A program made the position numbers and the translations under genes. From NCBI GenBank assembly GCA_900541795.1, contig UQLC01000001.1, forward strand, positions 62,001-126,000: a stretch of 64,000 bases of DNA, written 5' to 3'. The notes below the pieces were generated by a model that had not been told where the DNA came from, did not search any database, and was given only the letters and a program-made list of their open reading frames with translations. Source of the stretch: an uncultured Collinsella sp. Its GTDB lineage: Bacteria > Actinomycetota > Coriobacteriia > Coriobacteriales > Coriobacteriaceae. This document shows positions 51,276 to 60,180 of the stretch, piece by piece; the first letter of the stretch is position 1; each line of letters starts with the position of its first letter.

Positions 51276-51998
51276 TTAGGCGGTTGCGTGGCGCTCGAGG
51301 TACTCGGCGCCCACATTCTCGCGCTCCCAGCCGCGCACGACCTTGTAGCCCACGGGGCTCAGGAAGACCTCGCACAGCAGCTCGGCGACAGCGCCGGTCA
51401 GCGAACACATAAGGACCTGCACCCAGGTCCAACCAAAGAACATGTGGCTCACCACAATGGCAAAGACCAGGTTGTCGATAAACTGGCCAACACCCGTGGA
51501 TACATAGGAGCGGAAGGCAAAGCTCGCAAAGTTATTCTTTTTGAGCATACGACCGAGCGACTGGTTGAGCGTGGAGTTAACCACGGCAGAAACGAGCATG
51601 GCAAGCGAAGAGCCAAGCACCACGTACCAGGTGCCGCCGATGGTGGCGTTAAGGGCATTGTTGACCTCGATCATGCCGGTGTCGTAGTAGGCGCCCCACA
51701 TACCGGGCGTGAGCGAGCATGCCCAAAAGCACAGGCTCACGGCCAGGTTGACCAGCAGCGCAAGGATAGAGATTTTGATGGATGCCTTGGCGCCAAAGCG
51801 CTTGCAGATCATGTCCTGGCACAAAAACGAAACCCAGCTCACCACAAAGCCACAGTCGAGCGCCAGATACGGCAGGCTGATGAGCTCTTTGTTGGCCAGC
51901 AGGTTCATCATGATGACACTCACGAAAAACAGCGAAACCGTTGCCGCGGGAATGCTCCGCAACAGGACCTTGTAGTCCTCCATGACCTTCTTGATCAT
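51276..51998 (-). CDS. VUT-family (YhhQ-type) queuosine-precursor transporter
   Basis: This 240-aa protein has six to seven membrane segments (SLFFVSVIMMNLLANKELI; FVVSWVSFLCQDMICKRFGAKASI; YVVLGSSLAMLVSAVVNSTLNQSL; STGVGQFIDNLVFAIVV). The DMICKRFGAKAS and FRSYVSTGVGQFIDN patterns are typical of the VUT/YhhQ family that takes up queuosine precursors (queuine, preQ0, preQ1). AAAGGAGTACATA precedes the start. A leader hairpin (52026-52054) lies 28 bases upstream. It heads an operon with the SDR gene. Confidence 0.85.
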   Translation of the reverse strand: MIKKVMEDYKVLLRSIPAATVSLFFVSVIMMNLLANKELISLPYLALDCGFVVSWVSFLCQDMICKRFGAKASIKISILALLVNLAVSLCFWACSLTPGMWGAYYDTGMIEVNNALNATIGGTWYVVLGSSLAMLVSAVVNSTLNQSLGRMLKKNNFASFAFRSYVSTGVGQFIDNLVFAIVVSHMFFGWTWVQVLMCSLTGAVAELLCEVFLSPVGYKVVRGWERENVGAEYLERHATA

Positions 51999-52025
51999 TA
52001 TGTACTCCTTTGGTTTTAGGTATAA

Positions 52026-52054
52026 CGAGCAGGATATCGGACCCGAACTGCTCG
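52026..52054 (-). promoter_or_regulatory. Leader hairpin upstream of the YhhQ-type gene
   Basis: On the minus strand CGAGCAG pairs with CTGCTCG around a 15-base loop (TTCGGGTCCGATATC), followed by TTATACCTAAAACCAAAGGAG with the ribosome site. The hairpin plus A-rich tail suggest a possible small preQ1-like sensor, but no known class is a clear match. Confidence 0.35.
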
Positions 52055-52154
52055 GACGCCCCGGTCTTGAGACGACGGTGGGTATGATAGCCGCTCACAC
52101 GGCATCAGGCAAGCAAACGGCGCGGCAGCCCCGCAGGGCCACCGCGCCGATGCG

Positions 52155-53768
<1,614 letters not shown>

Positions 53769-53912
53769 GCGGATCCTTTCTTGCATTGAGTGCATTACGT
53801 CGTTGTAACCGCACTATTGTAGCCGCGAAATCCCGCTCTAGGGCACCTATCAGGACAAATTCATCAGTCAGAACGTGAACGGCTAGTTATCGAAAGTATT
53901 CTGCAGCAGACT

Positions 53913-54209
53913 GTCTCAATCTGTAACAAGCAGAGCTTATTTGGCCCCCCATCTGTTACAGATTGAGACAAACAAACTTGCCCACCGACACAATCTCAAT
54001 CTGTAACATCTGGCCGCCCAAATTGGGTCTAGCTGTTACAAATCGAGATAAACGGAAAAGCAGGCAGCCAATGTCTCGTTCTGTAACATCTAGCCGCGCA
54101 AATCGACTCTTACTGTTACAGATTGAGACAAATAGGCAGGCGGGAAAATAACATCTCAATCTGTAACAGCTGGCGACCAAAAACGGATCCAGATGTTACA
54201 GATTGAGAT
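53913..54209. repeat. Four-unit 80-bp inverted-repeat array
   Basis: A 16-base arm, R/TCTCAATCTGTAACA (with G or A first), starts at 53913, 53993, 54073 and 54153. Its complement starts at 53954, 54034, 54114 and 54194, so both arms have an exact 80-bp period. Loops are 25 bases (units 2-4 related: xCTxGCC, CAAA) and spacers are 23 bases beginning AAA. Units 1 and 4 have perfect arms. The terminal pair is G-C, A-T, G-C, A-T in successive units. It fills most of the gap 53769-54334 between prfC and the GntR operon. Confidence 0.9.
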
Positions 54210-54272
54210 TGTTTTGGAGCAAGCGCGGCGCCGATGGTCTATTCCACATTTAGCTCTTGCATAACTGTGCAT

Positions 54273-54312
54273 AGTGTATATATACTGTGCTTACTGGTTA
54301 TATACACGTGTA
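54273..54312. promoter_or_regulatory. Promoter/operator region of the GntR-ABC operon
   Basis: GTATATATAC (54276-54285) and TACACGTGTA (54303-54312) are perfect 10-bp palindromes, 23-59 bases before the GntR start, fitting autoregulation by a YtrA-type GntR dimer. Confidence 0.45.
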
Positions 54313-54334
54313 GCCCAACAGCTAAGGAGCCGCT

Positions 54335-54715
54335 GTGGACATCATCCTATCCAATTCGAGCGATAAGCCCATCTACGAGCAGATAACCTCGCAGGTCAAA
54401 GCTCAGATCTTATCGGGCACGCTCGCTGCGGGAGCCAAACTCCCCAGCATCCGTGCACTCGCGAGCGACCTGGGCGTGAGCGTCATCACCACCAAGCGCG
54501 CCTACGCCGACCTAGAGCAACTCGGGTTTATCTGCACCGTGCAGGGCAAGGGCTGCTTTGTCGCCGAGGGCAACCAGGAACTCTTGCGCGAAAACCAGCT
54601 CTGCCATATCGAAGAGCTACTTGCGAAAGCGGCGAGCCAAGCCGAAACCCTGGGCGTCACGCGCGACAAACTGCACGAGATGCTCGACCTGGTAGCCCCC
54701 GAAACCATGCAGTAG
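54335..54715 (+). CDS. GntR-family regulator, YtrA type
   Basis: This 126-aa protein has a GntR winged helix (DKPIYEQITSQVKAQILSGTLAAG, KLPSIRALASDLGVSVITTKRAY) and a short helical tail (~45 residues), the size of YtrA-type regulators. The GTG start follows AAGGAGCCGCT. It is first in an operon with an ABC ATPase and a membrane protein; YtrA-type regulators repress such exporters and often respond to cell-wall antibiotics. Palindromes lie in its promoter. Confidence 0.9.
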   Translation: MDIILSNSSDKPIYEQITSQVKAQILSGTLAAGAKLPSIRALASDLGVSVITTKRAYADLEQLGFICTVQGKGCFVAEGNQELLRENQLCHIEELLAKAASQAETLGVTRDKLHEMLDLVAPETMQ

Positions 54716-54738
54716 CTATCTGAAAGAAAGGCTATACC

Positions 54739-55620
54739 ATGCAAAACCTTTTAGAACTCAAAGGCATCTCACGCCGTGTGAGCGACCGCTTTTCACTACG
54801 CGACGTCACGCTCGCTGTGGAGCCCGGCCAGATCGTTGGCTTTGTAGGCGCAAACGGCGCCGGCAAGACAACGACCATTCGCGCCGCGCTCGGGCTTATA
54901 AAGCTCGATGCCGGCGAGGTGCACCTGTTTGGGCAGCGCTGTGGCGCCGACGCGCCCGATGAATCGCAACGCCATCTACGCTCCCGCGTCGGTCTTGTCC
55001 TGGACACGTGCCCCTTCCCCTCCACGCTCAGGGTGGGCCAGATCGAGTCGCTCGTAGGCCCGACGTACCCCACATGGGACCGCGAAACGTTCGCCGGATT
55101 CATCAACCGATTTGGCCTCGATCCCAAGACAAAGGTCAAGGACCTCTCCCGCGGCATGGGCATGAAACTGCAGCTTGCCTGTGCACTCAGCCACAATGCC
55201 AAGCTGCTCGTTTTGGACGAAGCCACCGCGGGCCTCGATCCCATGGCACGCGAGGAGCTGCTCGATGAGCTGCTTGCCTTTGTCGCCGACGGCCAGCACA
55301 GCGTGCTGCTCTCGAGCCACATTACGTCCGACCTCGATCGTGCCGCCGACCGCATCATCTGCATCGATAACGGTTCGATTGTGTTTGATCTGCCGCGCGA
55401 GGACATTACCGACCGCGCCGGCATCGCCCACTGCACCCAAGCACAGGCCGCCGAGCTTATGGCTTGCGTCGAAGGTGCCCGTGCCGCCCACCACGCCTAT
55501 AGCGTGGACGTGCTCGTGCCCAACCGTCGCGAAACGCTCGAGGCCTTCCCCGAGATTCCCTGCGATCGGGCAACCATTGACGACTATCTGCGCCTCATGC
55601 TGAAAGGGGCTTCGAAATGA
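54739..55620 (+). CDS. ABC transporter ATP-binding protein
   Basis: This 293-aa ATPase has Walker A GFVGANGAGKTTTIRAALG, signature LSRGMGMKLQLACA, Walker B LLVLDEATAGLDPMA and H-loop LLSSHITSD. It resembles YtrB/BcrA-type exporter ATPases. It is 23 bases after the GntR gene and overlaps the permease gene by four bases (ATGA). It probably powers export or protection involving the permease at 55617. Confidence 0.92.
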   Translation: MQNLLELKGISRRVSDRFSLRDVTLAVEPGQIVGFVGANGAGKTTTIRAALGLIKLDAGEVHLFGQRCGADAPDESQRHLRSRVGLVLDTCPFPSTLRVGQIESLVGPTYPTWDRETFAGFINRFGLDPKTKVKDLSRGMGMKLQLACALSHNAKLLVLDEATAGLDPMAREELLDELLAFVADGQHSVLLSSHITSDLDRAADRIICIDNGSIVFDLPREDITDRAGIAHCTQAQAAELMACVEGARAAHHAYSVDVLVPNRRETLEAFPEIPCDRATIDDYLRLMLKGASK

Positions 55621-56315
55621 AACGCGCCTTTATGTCCGAGCTCGCTATCGTTCGCACGCTCGTCCCGAGCATCGCGGGCGTCGGCCTGTTCATATTCGTC
55701 GTGCTGACCCTTGCCAACGCATCGGACGGCGATTCCGGCATGAGCGCTGGCGCCTGCGCGGTCAGTGCCATGTCACCCATCATGGTCATGAGCTCGCTGG
55801 CCGGCTTCGACAATCAAAACGGTTGGGAGCGCTATCGCGCAACGCTGTCTCTCTCGCGTAAAGACATCATCTGCGCACGCTACCTGAGCATCATTGTCTT
55901 CTCGGCTGTCACGGCGTGCGCCGCCGCGCTTCTGAGCATCGTCTCCTTCCCGCTCTTCAACAGCGCGGGTATCCCGTTGACGGGACAGATTGTCTTTGAG
56001 ATTGCAATAGCCTCAGCAGCATCAATGCTCATCTCCCTCATGATGGTGTTTTTGGCGCAGCCGCTGTTCTTTCGCTTTGGACACATGGAAGCGCTGCGCC
56101 TATCCGTTGGTCTGTTTGCCATGCTCGGATGCCTTGCCATGGCCACGCTGAGCTCCTCCAACCCCATCAGCAACTGGCTCATGTCGATTGCCGGAGCGAA
56201 TCCCGATCCCGCCGTTCTGGGCTGTCTGTGTGCAGGCATCGCCGCACTTACCCTCGCGCTATGTGCAATCAGCTGCGCAGTCAGCACCAAGGTCTATCGG
56301 GCACGCGACCTGTAA
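55617..56315 (+). CDS. ABC-2-type membrane protein
   Basis: This 232-aa protein has about six hydrophobic segments (VPSIAGVGLFIFVVLTLA; SAGACAVSAMSPIMVMSSLAG; SIIVFSAVTACAAALLSIV; IAIASAASMLISLMMVFLA; GLFAMLGCLAMATLS; LGCLCAGIAALTLALCAI). An F-D-NQNGWERYRATLSLSRKDIICARY motif links segments 2 and 3, as in ABC-2 type permeases of small exporters. It starts with ATGA overlap and is the partner of the ATPase at 54739. The substrate is unknown; about 270 bases without recognised features follow (56316-56586). Confidence 0.85.
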   Translation: MKRAFMSELAIVRTLVPSIAGVGLFIFVVLTLANASDGDSGMSAGACAVSAMSPIMVMSSLAGFDNQNGWERYRATLSLSRKDIICARYLSIIVFSAVTACAAALLSIVSFPLFNSAGIPLTGQIVFEIAIASAASMLISLMMVFLAQPLFFRFGHMEALRLSVGLFAMLGCLAMATLSSSNPISNWLMSIAGANPDPAVLGCLCAGIAALTLALCAISCAVSTKVYRARDL

Positions 56316-56586
56316 TCGACAGCCAAAGGGCTTGGGCTGCACGCCACCTCATTTACTAGATAAGACGAAGCAACAACAACGCCGCCGCCCTTCGAAGCAT
56401 GCCGTTTAGATCTTGGAAACCAAAGAGAAGTCGACAGCATATCGACAATTCGAGCCTTCACCAAATGGCTCCCCGGAACATAACCCCCGTCTCGCCGCGG
56501 CCATATCAAACCTTCATGGTGGGGCGGTATCCTCATGTCCATAAAACTCGCAGGATAAACCCATTATCCAAGGAGGCACCGCACCC

Positions 56587-57462
56587 GTGTCGTGGGTTGT
56601 CGCAGCATTTGCGTCAGCATTCTTTGCCGGCATCACATCCATCTTGGCCAAATGCGGCATCAAGCAGACCGACTCCGATGTCGCGACGGCCATTCGCACC
56701 TGCGTGGTGCTCGTTTTCGCCTGGGCAATGGCGGGCATTTCTGGATCCATTGGAACCATTGGCAGCATCGAACCCAGATCCTGGCTCTTTCTCGTCCTCT
56801 CGGGACTCGCTACCGGTGCTTCGTGGATCTGTTACTTTAAGGCGTTGAGCATCGGAAATGTCAATAAGGTCGTACCGGTCGACAAGATGAGCACCGTGCT
56901 CGCCGCGCTGGTCGCCATCGCGCTTTTTGACGAGACGAGCAACCTTGCGGTTAAGCTCGTGGGAACCGCTGCCATCACCCTCGGCACGTTTTTAATGATC
57001 GAGAAGAAGCAGTCCGCCGAACCCGAGCAGCAGCAAGACCGAACCTGGCTCGCTTACGCCCTCGGCGCCGCCGTGTTCGCGGCACTCACCTCCGTCCTCG
57101 CCAAGATCGGCATCGAAGGCGTCGAGTCAAACCTGGCCACGGCAATCCGCACCTGCGTGGTACTGGTTATGGCATGGGCAATCGTGGCAGCCAAGGGAAA
57201 ACTGGAGCAGGTCGCGCACGTTGACCGGCGCGAACTCACATTTCTCGCAACATCGGGCATCGCGACTGGAGCATCGTGGCTGCTCTATTACTATGCCATC
57301 GCTGCAGGCCAGGTGAGTGTCGTGGTGCAGATCGACAAACTATCGATTGTCGTATCGGTGCTATTTGCGCGCCTGGCATTCAACGAAAAACTCTCCCGCC
57401 GCAGCGCCATCGGTCTCGCCCTCATCGTACTGGGCACCGCCGCGCTTGCAATTTGGAAGTAG
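56587..57462 (+). CDS. EamA-family transporter with two near-identical repeat halves
   Basis: This 291-aa membrane protein has two homologous halves. Residues ~1-140 show TSILAKCGI, ATAIRTCVVLVFAWA, SGLATGASWICYFKALSIGN, VVPVDKMS. Residues ~150-291 repeat TSVLAKIGI, ATAIRTCVVLVMAWA, SGIATGASWLLYYYAIAAGQ, VVQIDKLS. Both end with a loop Glu (FDETS / FNEKLS). The duplication is unusually fresh for the EamA superfamily, whose halves are usually far apart. The start is GTG after AAGGAGG. Function unknown; export is likely. Confidence 0.85.
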   Translation: MSWVVAAFASAFFAGITSILAKCGIKQTDSDVATAIRTCVVLVFAWAMAGISGSIGTIGSIEPRSWLFLVLSGLATGASWICYFKALSIGNVNKVVPVDKMSTVLAALVAIALFDETSNLAVKLVGTAAITLGTFLMIEKKQSAEPEQQQDRTWLAYALGAAVFAALTSVLAKIGIEGVESNLATAIRTCVVLVMAWAIVAAKGKLEQVAHVDRRELTFLATSGIATGASWLLYYYAIAAGQVSVVVQIDKLSIVVSVLFARLAFNEKLSRRSAIGLALIVLGTAALAIWK

Positions 57463-57556
57463 CGCCGATACCGAACGAAATCCAGTCCACCCGCAAATCC
57501 GTGACACAGCGCCCGCACCGGACTTGAGATGTTTGTACTGACTGCGCGCTACCGTG

Positions 57557-58861
57557 CTACTTGCGCAGCGGCTTGGGCAGCGGGATGCCGGCGGCGATGA
57601 CGGCCGCGATAATCATGCAGACGATACCCTTGAGTGGGAAACACATAAGCAGCAGGCCCACAACCATGACAGGCTGGCGCATGACGGCGCCCATCGTCGA
57701 TGCCGTGCAGACGGCGACGCAAAAGACCGGATCTGCGCCGGTGAGGATGGCAAGGCCATAGCCCAGGCTTACGCCCGAGAAGATAACGGGGAAGAAGTGG
57801 CCGCCGCGCCAACCAAGGTTGATGAGGGCGGGCGTCAGCATGGCCTTAACAAGACCGGTCGCGATAAGCACGCCGGCGGGAATGGTGAGGTAGGTCTCCA
57901 TAAGTACATCGGCCTGGGTCTCGCTGGCAAACATGGTGTAGGGCAAGACCGTGCCGCAGATGGCGAGCGCCAGACCAGCCAGCATGGCCTTGACGACAGG
58001 ACGCTCCCCTATTGCATGGGACAGCGCCTCGCTCGCGTGCTCCGAGACAAAGTACAGCCAGCCGCAAACGGTGCCAACCAACGCCAGCGGGATGAGCCAG
58101 GCAAGCTCCAGGTTGCCCACCTCGGCGGCCTCGAACCTGGGCATGCCCATGCCGCCGCCCACAAGTTGGCCAAGCAGCAGGTAGGTGCCCAGACCGCCAG
58201 CGATCGCGATACCGTAGACCACAGTCTTCTGTGCCTTGGGCAGCTTGATGGTGATCTCGCCGGACGCGGACCCATCGTCGGCGTCTTCGCCCTGGCCGTC
58301 GGCGCTACCGGCGAGCGGCGCCACAAAGCCAAAGACGGGCGCGGTAAAGAGCGCCGTCAGCGCGGCCTGGGTGCCCAGCAGCGTGAGCTCCCTAAACTCG
58401 GCGCCAAAGCGGCGCATGCGGTCGCCGACCCAGCTGCACAGACCCGCGATAACGCCGGTCAGGCCGGCCTCCGGTCCAATACTTCCGCCAAACAGCAGCG
58501 GCAGCAATGCCGCGAGCGAAAGCCTGCCCAGATTGTCATACGGGTAGCGCCCATCTTGCTTAACCTTAGCCATCACCTGGTTGAGGTCGTCGGTCTTGGT
58601 GCCCGTAAGCTTTTCGTACAGACCGATCAGCAGGCCGCCCAGCAGGCAGACAAAAAACGGATACGGCAGAAAACCGAACGGGCCGCTGGCGAGTTCGGGC
58701 GACGCCGCGCCCAGCATGTGGGGGATCTCGGTCCACAGATAGTCGATACCGTGCTCCATCGCAAAAAAGAACAGCCAGACCGCGGCACCTGCGAACGCAC
58801 CGGTCACGGCAACGCTAACTAAAAACAGCGCGCGGTTTGTGGGTTTGGCAAGGTTGTCCAT
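57557..58861 (-). CDS. ClC-family chloride channel/transporter
   Basis: This 434-aa protein has the ClC marks FGGSIGPEAGLTGVIAG (GxGxPE-type anion site) and GWRGGHFFPVIFSG (GxFxP-type). It keeps a Glu gate in GPEAG. About ten membrane helices are visible, with a short acidic loop DGQGEDADDGSASGE. GGGAGGACCCG precedes the start. It is monocistronic. The family includes H+/Cl- exchangers and fluoride exporters; which applies is not clear. Confidence 0.9.
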   Translation of the reverse strand: MDNLAKPTNRALFLVSVAVTGAFAGAAVWLFFFAMEHGIDYLWTEIPHMLGAASPELASGPFGFLPYPFFVCLLGGLLIGLYEKLTGTKTDDLNQVMAKVKQDGRYPYDNLGRLSLAALLPLLFGGSIGPEAGLTGVIAGLCSWVGDRMRRFGAEFRELTLLGTQAALTALFTAPVFGFVAPLAGSADGQGEDADDGSASGEITIKLPKAQKTVVYGIAIAGGLGTYLLLGQLVGGGMGMPRFEAAEVGNLELAWLIPLALVGTVCGWLYFVSEHASEALSHAIGERPVVKAMLAGLALAICGTVLPYTMFASETQADVLMETYLTIPAGVLIATGLVKAMLTPALINLGWRGGHFFPVIFSGVSLGYGLAILTGADPVFCVAVCTASTMGAVMRQPVMVVGLLLMCFPLKGIVCMIIAAVIAAGIPLPKPLRK

Positions 58862-58986
58862 CGGGTCCTCCCGCGGTCAAAGTCGACATAATTACGTTTT
58901 ATTGTAGAGCGAGCGTTGCCCAGACAAGCCAACCATCTGCGCCACAAACGGCACCATTGGGAGTCATAGTGGGGCAGGCTCAAGAC

Positions 58987-59520
58987 TTATCCGTTGATAA
59001 TCGAGACAATCTCGCGCAAATCGTCGGCAAAGTAGATGCCTTGCTGGTGCCTCGGGCTCGAAAGCCCCTTATCAATCATGTGCCCGAGCAGCGCCTTGAG
59101 GTCGTTGTAGTAACCGTCAAGGTTATACAGGATGCACGGAGCACTCAGGTGCCCCAACGACACCGCGGACATGACCTCGGCAATCTCCTCGAGCGTGCCC
59201 GTCCCACCGGGAAAGGCAATGAACGCATCGCCGAGCTCAATCATCTTGGCCTTGCGCTCGGCCATATCGCTCGTCGCGATGAGGTCATCGATGCCGTCGT
59301 GCTGAAACTCGGCCTCTATAAAAAAGCTCGGCTCAACACCCGTCACGTGTCCACCTGCCTCGAGTACGCTATCGGCGAGCGCGCCCATCAGGCCCGATTT
59401 GGACCCGCCGTATACCAGCGCGTGCCCGTTGGAGCCAATCCAGTTGCCCAGCTCTTGCACCGCAGGCAGAAACGCCGGGTCATTGCCGACGCTGGCGCCC
59501 AGGTATACCGTGATATTCAT
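58987..59520 (-). CDS. LOG-family protein (cytokinin riboside 5'-monophosphate phosphoribohydrolase-like)
   Basis: This 177-aa Rossmann-fold protein has GGSKSGLMGALADSVLEAGG and PGGTGTLEEIAEV, the two LOG signatures that cut N6-modified AMP to base and ribose phosphate. The usual ~190-residue size is kept. AGGGGGACTGAAT precedes the ATG. In bacteria without cytokinins, LOG proteins may recycle nucleotides. It lies upstream of ClC on the same strand, separated by 125 bases. Confidence 0.88.
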   Translation of the reverse strand: MNITVYLGASVGNDPAFLPAVQELGNWIGSNGHALVYGGSKSGLMGALADSVLEAGGHVTGVEPSFFIEAEFQHDGIDDLIATSDMAERKAKMIELGDAFIAFPGGTGTLEEIAEVMSAVSLGHLSAPCILYNLDGYYNDLKALLGHMIDKGLSSPRHQQGIYFADDLREIVSIING

Positions 59521-59556
59521 ATTCAGTCCCCCTCGTCGTGACGCGCGGCGCCCGTT

Positions 59557-59982
59557 CTAGCGTTGGCGTCGGCGATATTCGCGCACACGGCGCGACAGGT
59601 CGGCGAGCTCGTCACGATCGAGCTCTTCCAAATGCTCCAGATCGTCCATAAAGCGCGCCATGGTGTCCTTTTGGCGCAGCTTGATGAGCGTATTGCAGTA
59701 GTTCACCGCCACACCCGTGAGCATGGCAATGTAGAAGATGCTGATGACGCTCAGGACGACGGTAATAGCACGGGCGACCGGCGTTTCGGCCGGGATATCG
59801 CCAAAGCCGATGGTCGAGACGGTCTCAAAGCTAAACCAGAGGCCATCGCCAAACGTAAGGGTCGTGGGCTCGGACAGCCAGACAGCCGTCGAGCACAGCA
59901 GATAGAAGATGAGGAACAGGCCCGTGATACGCACGAAACCGGCCTGGCGCAAAACATCGGCAAGCGTCCTCAGCTTTTTCAT
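59557..59982 (-). CDS. Two-helix potassium channel pore protein
   Basis: This 141-aa protein has one membrane helix (FVRITGLFLIFYLLCSTAVWL), the pore helix and filter FSFETVSTIGFGDIPAET (TIGFGD matches the K+ filter), and a second helix (AITVVLSVISIFYIAMLTGVAV), then a cytosolic charged tail. This is the minimal KcsA-like Ion_trans_2 layout. GGGG lies five bases before the ATG at 59982; the frame is open upstream to 60033. It is unregulated as far as can be seen. Confidence 0.88.
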   Translation of the reverse strand: MKKLRTLADVLRQAGFVRITGLFLIFYLLCSTAVWLSEPTTLTFGDGLWFSFETVSTIGFGDIPAETPVARAITVVLSVISIFYIAMLTGVAVNYCNTLIKLRQKDTMARFMDDLEHLEELDRDELADLSRRVREYRRRQR

Positions 59983-60035
59983 CTCGACCCCTTTTCCCAG
60001 ACGCCCAATCACGTTTGCTCGGTATTGTCCCACAA

Positions 60036-60093
60036 CCGGCAGTTAGGGACGTTCCTTTTGTGCCGGCAGAAAGGGACTGTCCCCAACTGCCGG
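60036..60093. repeat. Hairpin with GGGAC/GTCCC core
   Basis: CCGGCAGTTAGGGAC (60036-60050) faces GTCCCCAACTGCCGG (60079-60093), with one mismatch. The loop also carries TTCCTTTT and AAAGGGACT. It lies in the divergent gap between the K+ channel and the hybrid kinase. Confidence 0.65.
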
Positions 60094-60180
60094 ACGGGAC
60101 CGTTTAGCGGTGCGGCGGCCGACTGGGCAGGCTGAGCTGGTATCCTTATGCGGTATTGTCTCGATTCGTTAGGATTGCAC

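Noticed and set aside
50127..52019. 630-codon plus-strand open frame
   Set aside because: Shadow across ung, the SDR and YhhQ genes; no domain, arising from high G+C content.
53913..54209. CRISPR array
   Set aside because: The repeated words alternate in orientation and the intervening segments are related to one another; there are no cas genes. It is a tandem inverted-repeat array, not CRISPR.
57554..58822. 422-codon plus-strand open frame
   Set aside because: Antisense to the ClC gene; no recognisable domain.
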